A stretch of 64,000 bases of DNA, taken from positions 27,014,673 through 27,078,672 of the forward strand of contig OZ037766.1 of NCBI GenBank assembly GCA_964035545.1. Direction: 5' to 3'. Below are positions 25,326 to 38,163 of the stretch, one piece after another. The DNA comes from Bugula neritina (Eukaryota > Bryozoa > Gymnolaemata > Cheilostomatida > Bugulidae). Below the pieces are notes generated by a model. That model worked only from the letters and a program-made list of their open reading frames with translations. It was not told where the DNA came from and did no database searches. The position numbers and the translations under genes are program-made. How positions within the stretch are numbered: position 1 is the stretch's first letter; each line of letters begins with the position of its first letter.

Positions 25326-26024
25326 TGCAAAATCAACAAGCTTCTGTAAAACTATTTAGAGAAACAAAAGCACGTTGTGTTATAGTTGTATAGTCATTAT
25401 ATTTATGCTGTATATAGAGGCTACACTTGAATGAGTGCTAAACTCTATAATATGTTTATTTGTAAATCTGCATCTTATATATTTATACAGAACATGAAAT
25501 CATACAGTTGCTATATAATAATTATCTGATTTATGCAGTAATAATTTACTTAATATTACCATTATTATCATTGACTTATTTATACTTCATTAAATATAAT
25601 TAGCAGTTATAAATATTTATAACAGTATTATATTAGTAGCATTGATGACAGTGTAATGATATAACATTACAAATATTGTAATAATAATATTGTAATATTG
25701 TTATACCTATATATTCTATTTTTTATAGTTTCATTCATTATTATAATGATTTATTATAAACATACTGTTATCGTTATTATTGACTATATATTGTTATACT
25801 TATAGTTAGAGTCATTTTATATTCTATTTGTGCCTTTTAACCCTGTAACTGTATGATTGATATTCTAAAATATTGTATTTTTACTTTTACTTTGTTTTTT
25901 TCCTGAGCCAATCGGATTGAGAAGCACATTTGCCAATGAATTGATAAAATTTCCTATAGATTTATAACTGTCCAGGCGCTACTGAAGAGTGCTGGTAAAT
26001 GTGACTGTCTTGACATTCTGCAGA

Positions 26025-26291
<267 letters not shown>

Positions 26292-27446
26292 CTTTATGTG
26301 TTGCTTATGTTATAGGGTTTTGGAGAATAGAAGCTTATTTTTGTTACAGGTTCTTTTCAGGGGAAAATTCAAGTAAGAGCTGTTTTTTAGCATATGCTAT
26401 TTTCATAATTATAAGCCAAGCACGTGCATAATAGTATGAAATATACTGTAGTTAAAGTACATCAATTTTTCAAAACGTTTGCGAATAGTTTTAAGTGATC
26501 AGTATTTTAGCCATTACATTTTTTCAACATAAAATATAAAAAAATTTTAAGCATGAAATTCAATAAAATATTTTAGTTATGCATACGTTTTGCTCCGACA
26601 CAATGTTGCATACATAATAACAATGTACTCTAATTGAACTCTATAATATGCTTTACTTTATAGTTTTTTCCTCACCTACATGAGTTTTTACTCTGGAGTG
26701 ACAAACAACTATAAACATATAAACTATATAAACTATAAACATAATTATTTTTATGATGTAATAAGTTGAAATACCATCAGTCCTTCTACGGTGCAACCCT
26801 GTGAGATTACCAGGCTCTCCTAATCCTTGCTTATTATCTTGTCATAAATTACAGACTTACTAAGAAACATGAGATAATAAAGAATCCCCTGTATCTACAA
26901 ATAGGAACTTTGAAGTTTCATTTCCTTTTATATAAAGCACTTGCTTATTATATTTTTGTGAGCTTCTATATTAAAATCATAAATATAAAGTTGGTTACTT
27001 ACTTTTAAAAACTTTATAGAATAAATAATATAGTTTTATGTCATAATTTAGCTTATCAAAAACATCAGATTATGTTTGAATAAACTAGAACTATTTGGTA
27101 CTTTTATATCAACAATAATTTCATGCAGCAATTGCTTTAGCGTCATTTAGCAAAAATAATTACCTGCATGAAGTTGTGTCATTATTTGTTAGCATATTCT
27201 TTTAATTATAAAACATTTGTTGCATCAAAAATTGCCATCCTTCAAATATATATACACTAAAACAAAAAAATTCTACAGGAAATACAAATTGTTATTTTTG
27301 ACTAAAATCAAATTTGAAAAATATTTATATCGACTGCGTACAATTTTAGTTATGCAATAAACAGTACATATAAAAATAGAATGATTAAATAGCTCGGCCA
27401 ACACAAATTTAAAGTAATATGCGATGTACTTGCTGGTTTTGTTGAG

Positions 27447-28035
27447 TTACCCTGACTTTGACTTGCTGGAGCTTTGTTTAACGTTTAAGCTGGAAGCTGA
27501 ATTACAGTTTCTACTGCAACCAATAGCACCTTCAACGTTACAGAAGAATCCCCAAGCTAAAGTATAAGACAGACCTAATATTATATACCAGGTTAATAAG
27601 GAGCTATTACATAATTATATAATATTACTATATGTTACTATTGTATAACAAGTGTTGTAGCAGTTGAATGTTATCATATATGATTAAATAACCATATGAT
27701 ATTTCTATGAAACTTGCTATAAAGTTAATATTTTTTGAACTTTTACAAATTATTTACTCTTCAATATTAATTTTTTTTAGAAATAAATTGTAAAAAACTA
27801 ACAAATATGTATTATAAGTTCTGAATTATAAGTATGAAAATAACATAATATATTAACAGATTACTATATAGGCTACTAGCTGTCAAACGTATATATTAAT
27901 ACCATACTAAAGTTCACAATACTGCATTAACATCTGAATGAAATATGGGTGTTTGAGTATTGAGGCACGATTCAGCCCGATTTACCTACTTGCAATAACT
28001 AGGAGGACACAGAAGATATTTCCTATCACTTTCAT
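27447..28035 (-). CDS. Secreted CSRNC-loop peptide (family member 0)
   Basis: Two coding exons, 28035-27990 and 27556-27447, encode 51 residues. Exon one gives MKVIGNIFCVLLVIA and ends after one base of the next codon (A|gtaggt). The acceptor 'tactttag' leads into TWGFFCNVEG, completing a hydrophobic signal peptide. The predicted mature part is AIGCSRNCNSASSL followed by a Ser/Lys tail ending KSKSG. The GCSRNCN loop is identical to that of the gene at 60.3-61.2 kb, and the intron has the same phase. This links a minus-strand gene 10-33 kb from the plus-strand cluster to the same family. Secretion and a disulfide between the two loop cysteines are inferred. A third cysteine lies inside the signal region. 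The function is unknown: antimicrobial, signalling and venom-type roles are all open. Confidence 0.7.
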
Positions 28036-28060
28036 GGTGCTGATCAAAGGACTAGTTTTA

Positions 28061-29170
28061 CTGGTCTAAATGTCGCAACTTCTAAACTACAAAAATTAAT
28101 CACAAGTAATGAAACAGCTGTTGAGGAAGTCAATATCAGAACAGAAATGATAATTGTTTTAAAATAAACATTGACCAATAATACACCATTCATAAACTTA
28201 AATAATATTGATTGATGATATGGGAATAGGTGATGGAACTTAAGGTGTCCCTCTTTTATTTCATGCATGTTGTTAAGCTGAATCCTTAAAGAAGAAAACT
28301 TGATATGAAATCAAAAGTTATGCCTCAACTAATAAATTATTTTACAATGATGATGGTCTTTAAAAAGCAATCGTCTACAAACAATATACATTATTCAACT
28401 ATTTTATACCTTTTGCATGAAAAGTATTTTTGAAATGACAGTTCCAATATTTAAACTTACCATTTCATAAAAAATCTGGCTATAATATAATTAATTATTT
28501 TAGCTAAACACTTAATAAAAATGGAGGCAATACATATACAGCTGGAAAGTTTATTGTTTCTTAATTTATTTGTTTTATAAAATTGGAATACTTTTATAAT
28601 ATAATGTTAATTAAATTTCAAGTCGACATTTTGAATTTCCTCACAAAGGTTAGCTGGGTGAGTCAAAATAATTTTTTTAGTCATAGGTGTTACTCGTCAA
28701 ACGGATAAAATTTTAAATAAAAGCCACTTATAGCTAACAGCATAATCACAAGGACATAGCACAATTAGGAAGTCTCAAATACAAATTGACTAGAAAACAT
28801 GGTACTTATTATTGTTATGGTAAATGCTAAATGCCAAATAATATACCAATATAATCATCATACACAAGCACTAACTGCACTTTTATTGTTTAGACAAAAA
28901 CCTTCTCATTTAAACAAATATGACCCATAGTATGGTAAACATTCTATCGCAGTTGATAACTGTAGTCATTAGAAGTAATGCACCAAGTCCAACATTGTGG
29001 CCTTTTATGTGTGCCTAACTGCCTCCCCTTAAAGCGCCTATAAGGCCAAAACCAGATTTTTAGCACTAAAAAACCTATAAATTACTCTATAGATCATCAA
29101 TTGCCACAACATAAATTGGATAAGATGTAGCCATATTACTGCACATCTGGCAGCAGTGCTATTTACACAG
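28061..29170. other. Spacer
   Basis: AT-rich. Nothing recognisable apart from likely 5' flanking sequence of the minus-strand peptide gene. Confidence 0.5.
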
Positions 29171-29179
29171 AAGAAGTAT

Positions 29180-29388
29180 AAATTTTGCGACTTTATAATC
29201 GCCACCTTTGTGAGAAACCCTGGCGGAAGGGGCTTTCAAGCAGGCTAAAGACTTTTTTCTATTGTGGAAAAAAGCAATAATGACTGTATGTGCTTCTTAA
29301 TATCATCAGCAACCATTACTGGAAATGAAACCAACGGCCTTGTGTTTATTAATCCGGCAGTCTAACCACTAAACTACAGCTGCTCTAA
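29180..29388 (-). mobile_element. tRNA-derived SINE, diverged copy
   Basis: Reading the minus strand from 29388, the head is tRNA-like (gtagtttagtggttagactg as A-box region, then ggtttcatttcc as a decayed B box). A tail follows with the family blocks 'aagaagcacatacagtcatta' and 'agcctgcttgaaag...gggtttctcacaaa'. The order matches the copies at 30.1 and 34.4 kb. Confidence 0.75.
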
Positions 29389-30117
29389 GACTAGTTTGTT
29401 TAAATAAGTGTATTGGAAACTGCAAAGGATTACAGAGTAGAATTGTAGATGCTCAAACTGAGATCAGTATTTATACAAAGGTTCAACATAAAATTAATTA
29501 CTGCATGGGTGATACTTAAGCTGAAGCATTTGATCCACAACAATATCATTGGACTCTGTTCAAATGATTCTAAAATGAATATAGAAGTATAAATATAATA
29601 TTTCTAGATCAGGAAAGACAACTTCTATACACTGAAAAAGTATTAGCATAGTTTATGTATTATTTCATCTTAATTGTAGATTTTAGATAATATTATAATT
29701 TGGACAGTCTATTGCGAATAAGTTTTGTTGTGTGATTCAATAAATTTTTATATAACCCAGTCTGCTAACTCTACTATAATTATATATTGTATACAATATG
29801 TAAGTTATGTTAACTCTTGGATGTAATGGATACGTTGTAGCTAGAATGAGTTTTTTACACATTATATTCTTATATTCAAATGTAAAATATATTTGCATGG
29901 CTTACTCTGCCCGGCTAGGAAGCTAAAGGCTGCAAAATTTGAAAAATAAATATTATAATACAAGCTAAGTATTGTTTTGCTACTAGATAAGGCTGTTTGC
30001 ATTTAATAATTATTCTATTTGCTAATTTGGATTCTAAATAGGCCGACCTTTAAAACCATCAAACAATCTTATAATCATAATTAGTTTGCATATAATAATT
30101 TAGTAATAGTTAAACTC

Positions 30118-30348
30118 TACGCTAGTATAAACTCACCCAAGTTTATAGTCACCATCCCGTGAGAAAACCCCTGATGTAAAGGGTTTTTGTTAAATTGGGC
30201 TAAAAACTTATCAAGATGAGGCACAGGAGCAATAATGACTAGATGCTCTTCCTAACATTACCAATGGCCGTTGTCAAAGCTCGAACCCATGACTTCGTGC
30301 TTAATTACTAAACAAGCACTCTAACCCTTTGACCATGGCTGCTTGCAT
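30118..30348 (-). mobile_element. tRNA-derived SINE, near full-length copy
   Basis: Minus strand: head 'agcagccatggtcaaagggttag', B box gggttcgagct, then 'caatggtaatgttaggaaga', 'ttgctcctgtgcctcatc' and a tail ending in 'gggtgagttt'. It is the most complete copy here and gives the uninterrupted sequence at the point where the copy at 38.4/42.4 kb is split. Confidence 0.85.
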
Positions 30349-31346
30349 ATGATAATCTAATATACTGATGATCTATATGATTGAGTCAGAATAAAAATTG
30401 ACATAAATAAAAAAGCTAAAATATACTAATTTCTATTTAAATCAACATTTTATAAAGCTGTGCTGCTAATAGTTGACTAACGAAAAGATCATCCCTGGTG
30501 CAGCACCATGGTTGGGCAGTTGCATGCATATAAATACAAATAGTATACAGATCTCATTCATCATTGTCATATATGGGTATTCGAGTTTTTATTGTTTATA
30601 ACTACAGCTCACATGACTTTTTGCCAATAATACAGGAAATTAACTCAACTATCTGTCAAGCTGTAAAGTTCAGAGTCTAAGAACCTCTAAAGCCTTGAGA
30701 AGTCTGATGCAGACTTTGAAAACAATATATGAATTGTAAAAGTCACAATGAGACTATATACCAGGTATAGGCAAGTGCTGAATAACAAGCTGGTCATATA
30801 CTATAATAGAAACTAACTGAAGCTTTCTTACCTTGTGATATTGCTGGTTAGTATATGGTACAAGGATTTTAGAAGCAATGATGGAAACTTCTTGCTGTAC
30901 ATCCCTATTTGTAGTCTTCTTTTCATCAAATAGTAATTATTTATAAATATTTGATTTCCTTACAACATATAATGCCTTTTTAGTAGTTGGCGTTTTGCAC
31001 AAATGAGATTATGCAATACCATATTCACATACGTACATATACATACAACTGAAGTAAATTCAGTGATCTTGATTCACTTATTTTCTCAAAAACACCTGGC
31101 AATGAACAGGATAAAATTATTAAAAACATTAGCAACATTATATTATGTAAATGATTTACTGATTTGTTTTGCAGTGCTTTGCCTAATTATATAAGTGTTT
31201 TTATGATCAGAACAAAAATTTCATGTTACACTGCGTTAAGTAACTTGGTGTGACTATTATAAAGGAGATAACTTAGCTCATTGCTTCAACCTTCTCCAAA
31301 TATTGCTTTTGGCTACCTCATGTTGCATTATAATGTTTATTGACTA

Positions 31347-31444
31347 CACACACAAACACACACACACACACACACCACACACCACACACACACACACACA
31401 CACCACACACACCACACACACACACACACACACACCACACCACA

Positions 31445-31479
<35 letters not shown>

Positions 31480-31492
31480 ACACCACACCACA

Positions 31493-31580
<88 letters not shown>
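31347..31580. repeat. (CA)n microsatellite with CACAC/CCACA interruptions
   Basis: About 230 bp of CA repeat with several 'accacacc' interruptions, then about 80 bp of pure CA. Threonine-histidine and Val-Cys frames across it are artefacts. Confidence 0.97.
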
Positions 31581-31583
<3 letters not shown>

Positions 31584-31694
31584 CACCAAATTTCGTTTTA
31601 AATTTATTTATAACTTATAATAAGTTATTGTGAGAAAGTTTGGTGGTTAAAGTTCAACAAAATTGAGTTGTTCTCTCTTGCAAAACAGTCAACT

Positions 31695-32602
31695 ATGGAA
31701 GGTAAGGCAAGGCATAAATAACATTATAATTTTAGATCAGCTAATTTGAAGCACTGTTTTTAAAGAAATGTAAAAAAATGACAAGTTTACACATGAAACT
31801 TCAGGCTTTAGGAGTTTAACTTAGCAGGGATATTCTCTTGAGAATCCTTTTTGAAAAGTTTTGAAGAGGCTAAAATTTTACTTAACAAAATTATATTATT
31901 TTATAATCATATAAATATACAAATTATATTTATAATTATTGGTATGTGTCATATAAAGAACTTTGGAAAATGGCATGTAATTGTATATGTAGATGACAGT
32001 TATCGAAATAAATTATCAATCTAATGTTTAGAAACACAAATTACTCATGATATATAACACATAGCTATAATGTTTAAATTACTGCTCAACAACCCAATCT
32101 TTTAGCTTCAATCACATAGATGTGTTGTTGGCTTATTTTCATTGCTACATTTACTTTAAATTCCAATTGGCTGTCATACGGAACCAGCCACCCTTAAAGG
32201 TACTAAATGAGAAACGGTGAGAGCTTATTTTCAAATCTATTTTTCTGTCAATGGGCAGGCAATACGGTAAGTTGGATTTACAACTAGGTGGTCTGATAAG
32301 CATTTGGTGGTCAGGAAGTTGAGAAGGTTAACAGGAAGCTTAGAGCCCAAACATTCCTCCTAAAGTTGTGGAACATGCCGGGATTAGCTAGCTATAAGTT
32401 GTAATTAATAACTCATTAAGTAAGATTACTGTAAGTTACCTCGTTTTACACTATCTTATCCTTGTAAGTAGGGTGGTAATCCCATATGCTAAATGATACT
32501 CTTTCTCCGCTTATAGTTCACTATGACTCATCAGCCATAAAAGGGAAGATTGTCCTGCACGAAGAAACTGAAAAATTGAAAAAGCTTTACCAACAAAAAT
32601 AA
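31695..32602 (+). CDS. Possible two-exon small protein, 30 residues
   Basis: ATGGAAG at 31695-31701 is followed by a good donor (gtaagg). An acceptor 'ctttctccgcttatag' at 32516 opens an exon that joins in frame and stops at 32602. The product would start MEVHYDSSAIKGKIV and end LKKLYQQK: charged, with no signal peptide and no cysteine. I recognise no family. Either exon could be coincidental, since the first contributes only seven coding bases. Confidence 0.3.
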
Positions 32603-34340
32603 TACAATATGTTAATTGTTCATGTCACTCATTTAGCTTGTACCTAAAATGTACATGGGACACTTAGTTTTTCTATAAAAATGTTCAAATATGCTGCTAA
32701 ATATACACTACTTGCTGTTAACAAATTATCACATGTAAAATGTGTTTTCGGACCAACTTGATAAAATTCTATCTAATTAAACGTTATAAAAGATAAAAGC
32801 TAGATGCATTAATAATGTATGTAAACAGAGCATAAGTTTTCATATATGTGACTATATGGGGATATTCTTCAACATACATAATTTAACTAAAACCGCCCCA
32901 AAAAAAAATTATAACACTAATAGTTTATAAGTAAAGTAATTAGTATGATTATGTTTAAAAATCCATCTAAACCTTCAGCTGATCTTTTAAAATCTTAGAT
33001 TAAAGCTTTCCTAAGCAACTATAAGTCTCACATCTACGTTATATTATAGCTAGATAAAGAAATCAGCAATTGTCACATTGATTGACTCAAAAACCAACTA
33101 TTTCTTAAATAAACGATTGGCAGTTTTTTAAAGCAATTACAAAAGCTTTGCTCAATATTTTACAAGGTTTTTAAACCAAATTTTGATCTGGTGTATTTAT
33201 ATAGAAAAATATGAAAAGTTACAAACTTCGAATTACATTGCTTTACTGCATTTGTAATGGCAAAAGTGGATTTTTTTTCTGTTCAGTGGTTTTTCAACAA
33301 ACTGAATTTAAATAATATCCATTGTTTGATTATTCATTCATATATACTAAGAATATATCATACAACATTGCGAACTGCATAAATATAAAACATATTAAAA
33401 ATATTTCATTCAGAAATAAATCTTAAAAGTATGAAAACAGTGTTTAAAATTAGGACATAGCTGGCAAACGTGATTCATGAGTGTTAAAAAAAATAAAGAA
33501 TTATGCAACTTCCATACTTGAGTTTAACCAGCATGTTAGTTCATCTAGACTTTCTGATTTCATTACCCAGCCAATCAAATGCATCTACACATATGAATCA
33601 TTGATTGTTAATCTAAATCATAGAGTTTATTAAAACCACTTTTAAGAGACTGGTTGAAGCTGAGTGACTTTAATTGGTTTAATATGTGAGTTTCAGATAA
33701 GTTATATAAATTTTGACCAAATTTCCTGCATGTCATGTGGCTCATCTGAGGTCGTTTAAAACTTGCCTAATTATGTCTTTTGGTTACGGTTTGCCAAATA
33801 TTACGTTGTGTAAGGTCAAGATTACAACTTTCTTCAGGAAATAGGTTACTATCTGATTATTTATGCGCACAGCTAACATAGCTGTTAGCAAACATTATTC
33901 AGTATAGTTTATATTAGAGGTAGTTCCATCTTTTAATATGAAAGTCCTTACCTATGCGGCTTAACCTTGGTTTGACTGGCATAATCTACTACATAGGTGG
34001 TTTATAATCATTAAACTAACATAACATCATTTATGCTATATAGGACAGCTTATTATTATTACTTATCACAGAAAACCTCACAATGCGAAGATGAACTGCT
34101 AACTATACATGAGTGAATAGTATATATTATATAATATGCACCGTATATATATTATATATAATTGGCTATATATTATATTTAGATTATATATAATATAATA
34201 CACTATATGTATATTAGATTATAGTAAATCACTGCACATTATAGGCTACTATAGCAAGTTTAGTGAAAGCTCAAGGTGCTGAATGATTTAATATTACATG
34301 CAAAAGATAATATCAGAGTGCATAGTGCTTCACATGAGTT
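32603..34340. other. Spacer
   Basis: AT-rich. No gene, RNA or element recognised. Confidence 0.5.
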
Positions 34341-34349
34341 TTAGTGCAT

Positions 34350-34540
34350 TATAGCAAGCCGTGGCCTAGCGGTTAAAGCGGTTCCAATTCCCGGACAAAG
34401 GCCATTGGTGATGTTAGGAAGAACATCCAGTCATAACTGCTCGTGCGTGCCTCATTAAAAACAAGTCCTTAGCCCGCTTTAACATAAACCCTTTCTATCA
34501 GGGGGTTCTCACAGAGATAGCGACTATAAACTTGCATGAG
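34350..34540 (+). mobile_element. tRNA-derived SINE, plus-strand copy
   Basis: Head 'agccgtggcctagcggttaaagcgg' (A-box region) runs into a deleted middle ('aattcccgg'), then 'aaaggccattggtgatgttaggaagaac' and a tail 'gggggttctcacagagatag...ataaacttgcatgagattttt'. This copy shows the family's transcriptional orientation. Confidence 0.85.
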
Positions 34541-37500
34541 ATTTTTTATAGTAACATATATTTTATTCTAACTGAGAAAGGAAAGAAGTATTTAAAAGTA
34601 TAAAGAAAAAATGTGAAATGGTAAGATTAGAGATTGGCTAAACATCAAAGTCTCTCCCTTCTGCTTGCTCCACCCATTTAAGTTACTGACAACTGTTTAA
34701 ACAAATGAACATTTGTGATTTACGAATAAAATATTTGCTACTAACAACTTTAAAACAACGTACAATAAAATGAGTTGTAAAATTGGATACATACTATGCA
34801 AATGAAAATCTTGCAAAAAATATTTTAGTTTTCACAAGCATACATTCGTTGTGGATTTGCCGGTTGGCTTATTTTAATAAGATTCATGTTTCTGCTAAAA
34901 TCTATTTGCCTATAAGCTACTATCAATTTATCGTTTTATGATATAAATTTAAACATACTAAATTATGTTGAGTGTTTAAAATGTTTGATAACAAACAGTT
35001 ACTGAATATTTTAAAAATATTAACATCAATGTTTTTTGTACAAAAATTTGCTTTTTCGCTGGTAACTTGGGTAGCTTTGAAGAAAGTTTTGTTGATTTTT
35101 ATCTCTATTTGATTCAAACTGTGGTAATAAAATTTAATGTAACCAGCTGTTGCATTTTAGCCTTTTTATTGCAAAATTATACTTAAAGGAGACTTGTGGC
35201 TGTCGCAATATTTTGCTATATTTAAGTTTATGTGGAAATATCACAAATAAACATATTTATATGTTGTTAGCTAACAGTTAGTGAAAAATATCCGTATTGC
35301 GACAAAACAAATAACATCACACAATATCATACCCACCCACCACATTGCATCATTTTAAAACAAGCCAGGCTAGGGTAGGGTATAACAGCATAAACCTGAA
35401 TTGCTATAAGCTTACAGGATATATATGACATTAATTGCCATGCTTCCTTCATATTTTATTACTAGTTTATGATGCTTGAGTCTAAATATAACAGAAAGAA
35501 GCAATTATTTTGTTTTTGGTGATGTGCCAGCGATGTTTAGTAGATGCAATATAGGTTGAAGGAAATAACATGTTATACCATGCATTAATGTGATTGGAAC
35601 ACAGTGGAATTCATTTGTTTAGCAGTTTGAAGCAAACAACAATTATACAGCAATTAACCTTGTTGCATTTTACTCTTTTACACTTCTTCATGTACCATAA
35701 TGGTTCTAATCCTACTGACCAGAATATACCACTCATTTTGCACAATAGCAATTGTACCTCAAAAGATTTACTAAATATTGGCCTGATTTTATTATATCGT
35801 AATTAGCATTTAAAATTTTAAATTGTTGTTTTTGCTTTTAATTTGCTGATTTTATAGAACAACTATTTAAATGAAAACAATAACAAAATAGGCATTTGTT
35901 GTATTCATCATGCATAAAATAATACCTACATTGTAACTTAATATATAGTACCTGTTATTAGTAGTCTGCTATAATAAATGTGCAGATTGTCAAAATTATT
36001 TTGACAAATAGAATGGCGCCATTTTATTTGTCAAAATAATTTTATCACTGACCCCGTTTTATTCGGCTTTGTGGTTGAATAAAATAACATATTTATATTG
36101 ATTTTGCTGATGCAACATATTTGCCTTATATATGTTAGCTTACTGTAAAAGTAATAAAAATATTTAATTTATTTAAAAAAAAATTTTGTGCTTTATATGG
36201 CTTATAGTTGATATGCGGTTTCGAATCAATTATGTATATACTTCTCTAAATTAATAGTTTACTCCAAAATATTCAAGTGTTAAATAATAATTCATGCATA
36301 TATTACAGAAATAGCTTTTTTATCACATACTATGTATACCTATAATTTACATATTATAGTTGAAGTGTAATTTAAGTCTTGCAGTTACCACATAAAATGA
36401 AAGTATATAGGCTTTGATGGAGATGAAAGCAAATGTAGTTAATTTTTGTTGATTTAATTTTGAATTAATGAAATTCTTATATTCAAATGTGGGTAAATCA
36501 TTATTGCCTCCCACATTTTTAGTCAAATAATTTGTATTATTTTAAATAATTTAGTCTTTTACTAATGTAAAGCTTTATATTAAGATTCAAATAAAAATAT
36601 TCATGGTTATTATTTTAATGCTATTCTGTTACTTGCTTATTCAAACTATTATAGCAATTAGACAGATTTTGATAAGATGCCATTACTATTAAACATACAG
36701 AAAATGACAGTGTGCCTTATATCTTTTCAAGATCGAATTAAAGCAGGTAAAATTTATGAAAACTTTAACTTTTTATTGAATAAAGCAATTTTTGCAATAA
36801 ACATATACACACAAAGTAAAATTGCTAATCATTATTCAGAGATAAAATTAGCTAAAATTGATTTTAAAACAAATTGCATGACACATTATAAAAGCTATAC
36901 TTCTACCAAAATATTTTAATACAAAAATAAGCTGAGTCATTAAGCTACATGTACATTGCCATTTAGCAAATCAAAACTTCTTTTCATTACCATGACAATG
37001 TTTGTAAAAAAATCTAATATTAATCACATGTTTTTTTTATGACTTAGCTATTTCAAAAGTAATAAAGAACTGCTTTGTGAAAGTGAAAGAATGGCAGGCA
37101 ATACGGAAAAAGGCAAAAATTTCGTATTCTAAATTATTCTTAAAAAAGGTGTCATTAACAATATGTTCTGTCAAATCAGAGCTGGGAAATAAACAAGTCA
37201 AAAACTTTATCAATCAAAATTATTATCACATTTATATCAAACCTGATCCTGCTCAGTCCTATAATAGTTTATTTAACTGTGATCTCACTATAAAGTAGCG
37301 GTGTGAAGCAATAGTTTTTATTTTAGAGATTTTCACCTTCAAGAGTAGAGATACATCAGTTAAGTAAGTAGCCATTATAAGTAACTTGAAGTATCATTTA
37401 TAATATTCATGCTAGTAAATATATTTAGCTTTGTGTGCAATGTTGTACATTAGCGATTAACTGCATTTATTTAGGCTGCAGCATTTTGCAATCTTGTCAA

Positions 37501-38110
37501 AGTGATGAGAATTTTAATAAAATTATCATTTTAAACATTTTCTATGCAATTTCCACATTTTATGAGAGTTAAAACTTGGTCTGCATGAAGTAAAAGTTTA
37601 GTTAATCTAAAGCCATATGTGATGAGATACACACCATAAATTGTAATTGAGAGCAAAACTTGAATTCTGACCAATTTCCATGGGATTACTGTTCATGATA
37701 TAAATTAAAATTTTATTTTATAATCTCACTATGTTCAATAATTCACAAGTGATTACTTATTACTTGGTAGGGTGCAAAAGCTGCAAAACTGAAAATTAGC
37801 TAGTGAAATATAGTGCTTAGCCAATTAAATCTTTATAATAAAAGAGCTTTTTAGTATTTTTAGCAATATAATTTTTTTATTTGTGGTCAGTTAGTAAATT
37901 CCTTCATGCGGCTTTAGTTCAAAAAACAATATATTTATTACATAACTATAATACTCAAGTTTATAATGCATATTGCTCAAAGTAAATAATATAACATAAG
38001 CTATGAAAGTAAATTGAAATCAATATAATAAACAATATTGCCATATTGATTATTATTCATATGAACATGAATTTCATTACTGGCAATCATAGTTCAATCA
38101 TTTTGTTTTA
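34541..38110. other. Spacer upstream of the first plus-strand peptide gene
   Basis: AT-rich, with no supported coding exon. It contains the 52-bp palindrome at 35992-36043. A weak TATAAAG at 37288-37294, followed about 70 bp later by a donor-like 'ttaagtaagtag', could be the promoter and non-coding first exon of the 38.2-kb gene, by analogy with its relatives. Unproven. Confidence 0.4.
35992..36043. repeat. 52-bp near-perfect palindrome centred on GGCGCC
   Basis: The half-site aaaattattttgacaaatag, plus six bases to the centre, is mirrored with one mismatch in 26. There is no spacer, so it could extrude as a cruciform. Confidence 0.95.
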
Positions 38111-38163
38111 GAAACCAAAGATAATTCTGATCAGCTGTTGGACTATAATCAGAGGCTAATAAT

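Noticed and set aside
32543-32572. TGTCCTGCACGAAGAAACTG looks like a broken CxxRRN(C) loop.
   Set aside because: The second cysteine is absent and the in-phase frame reads differently (IVLHEETEKL).
29180-34540. tRNA genes.
   Set aside because: tRNA-like A and B boxes are present but lack a closed cloverleaf and are followed by a shared SINE body.
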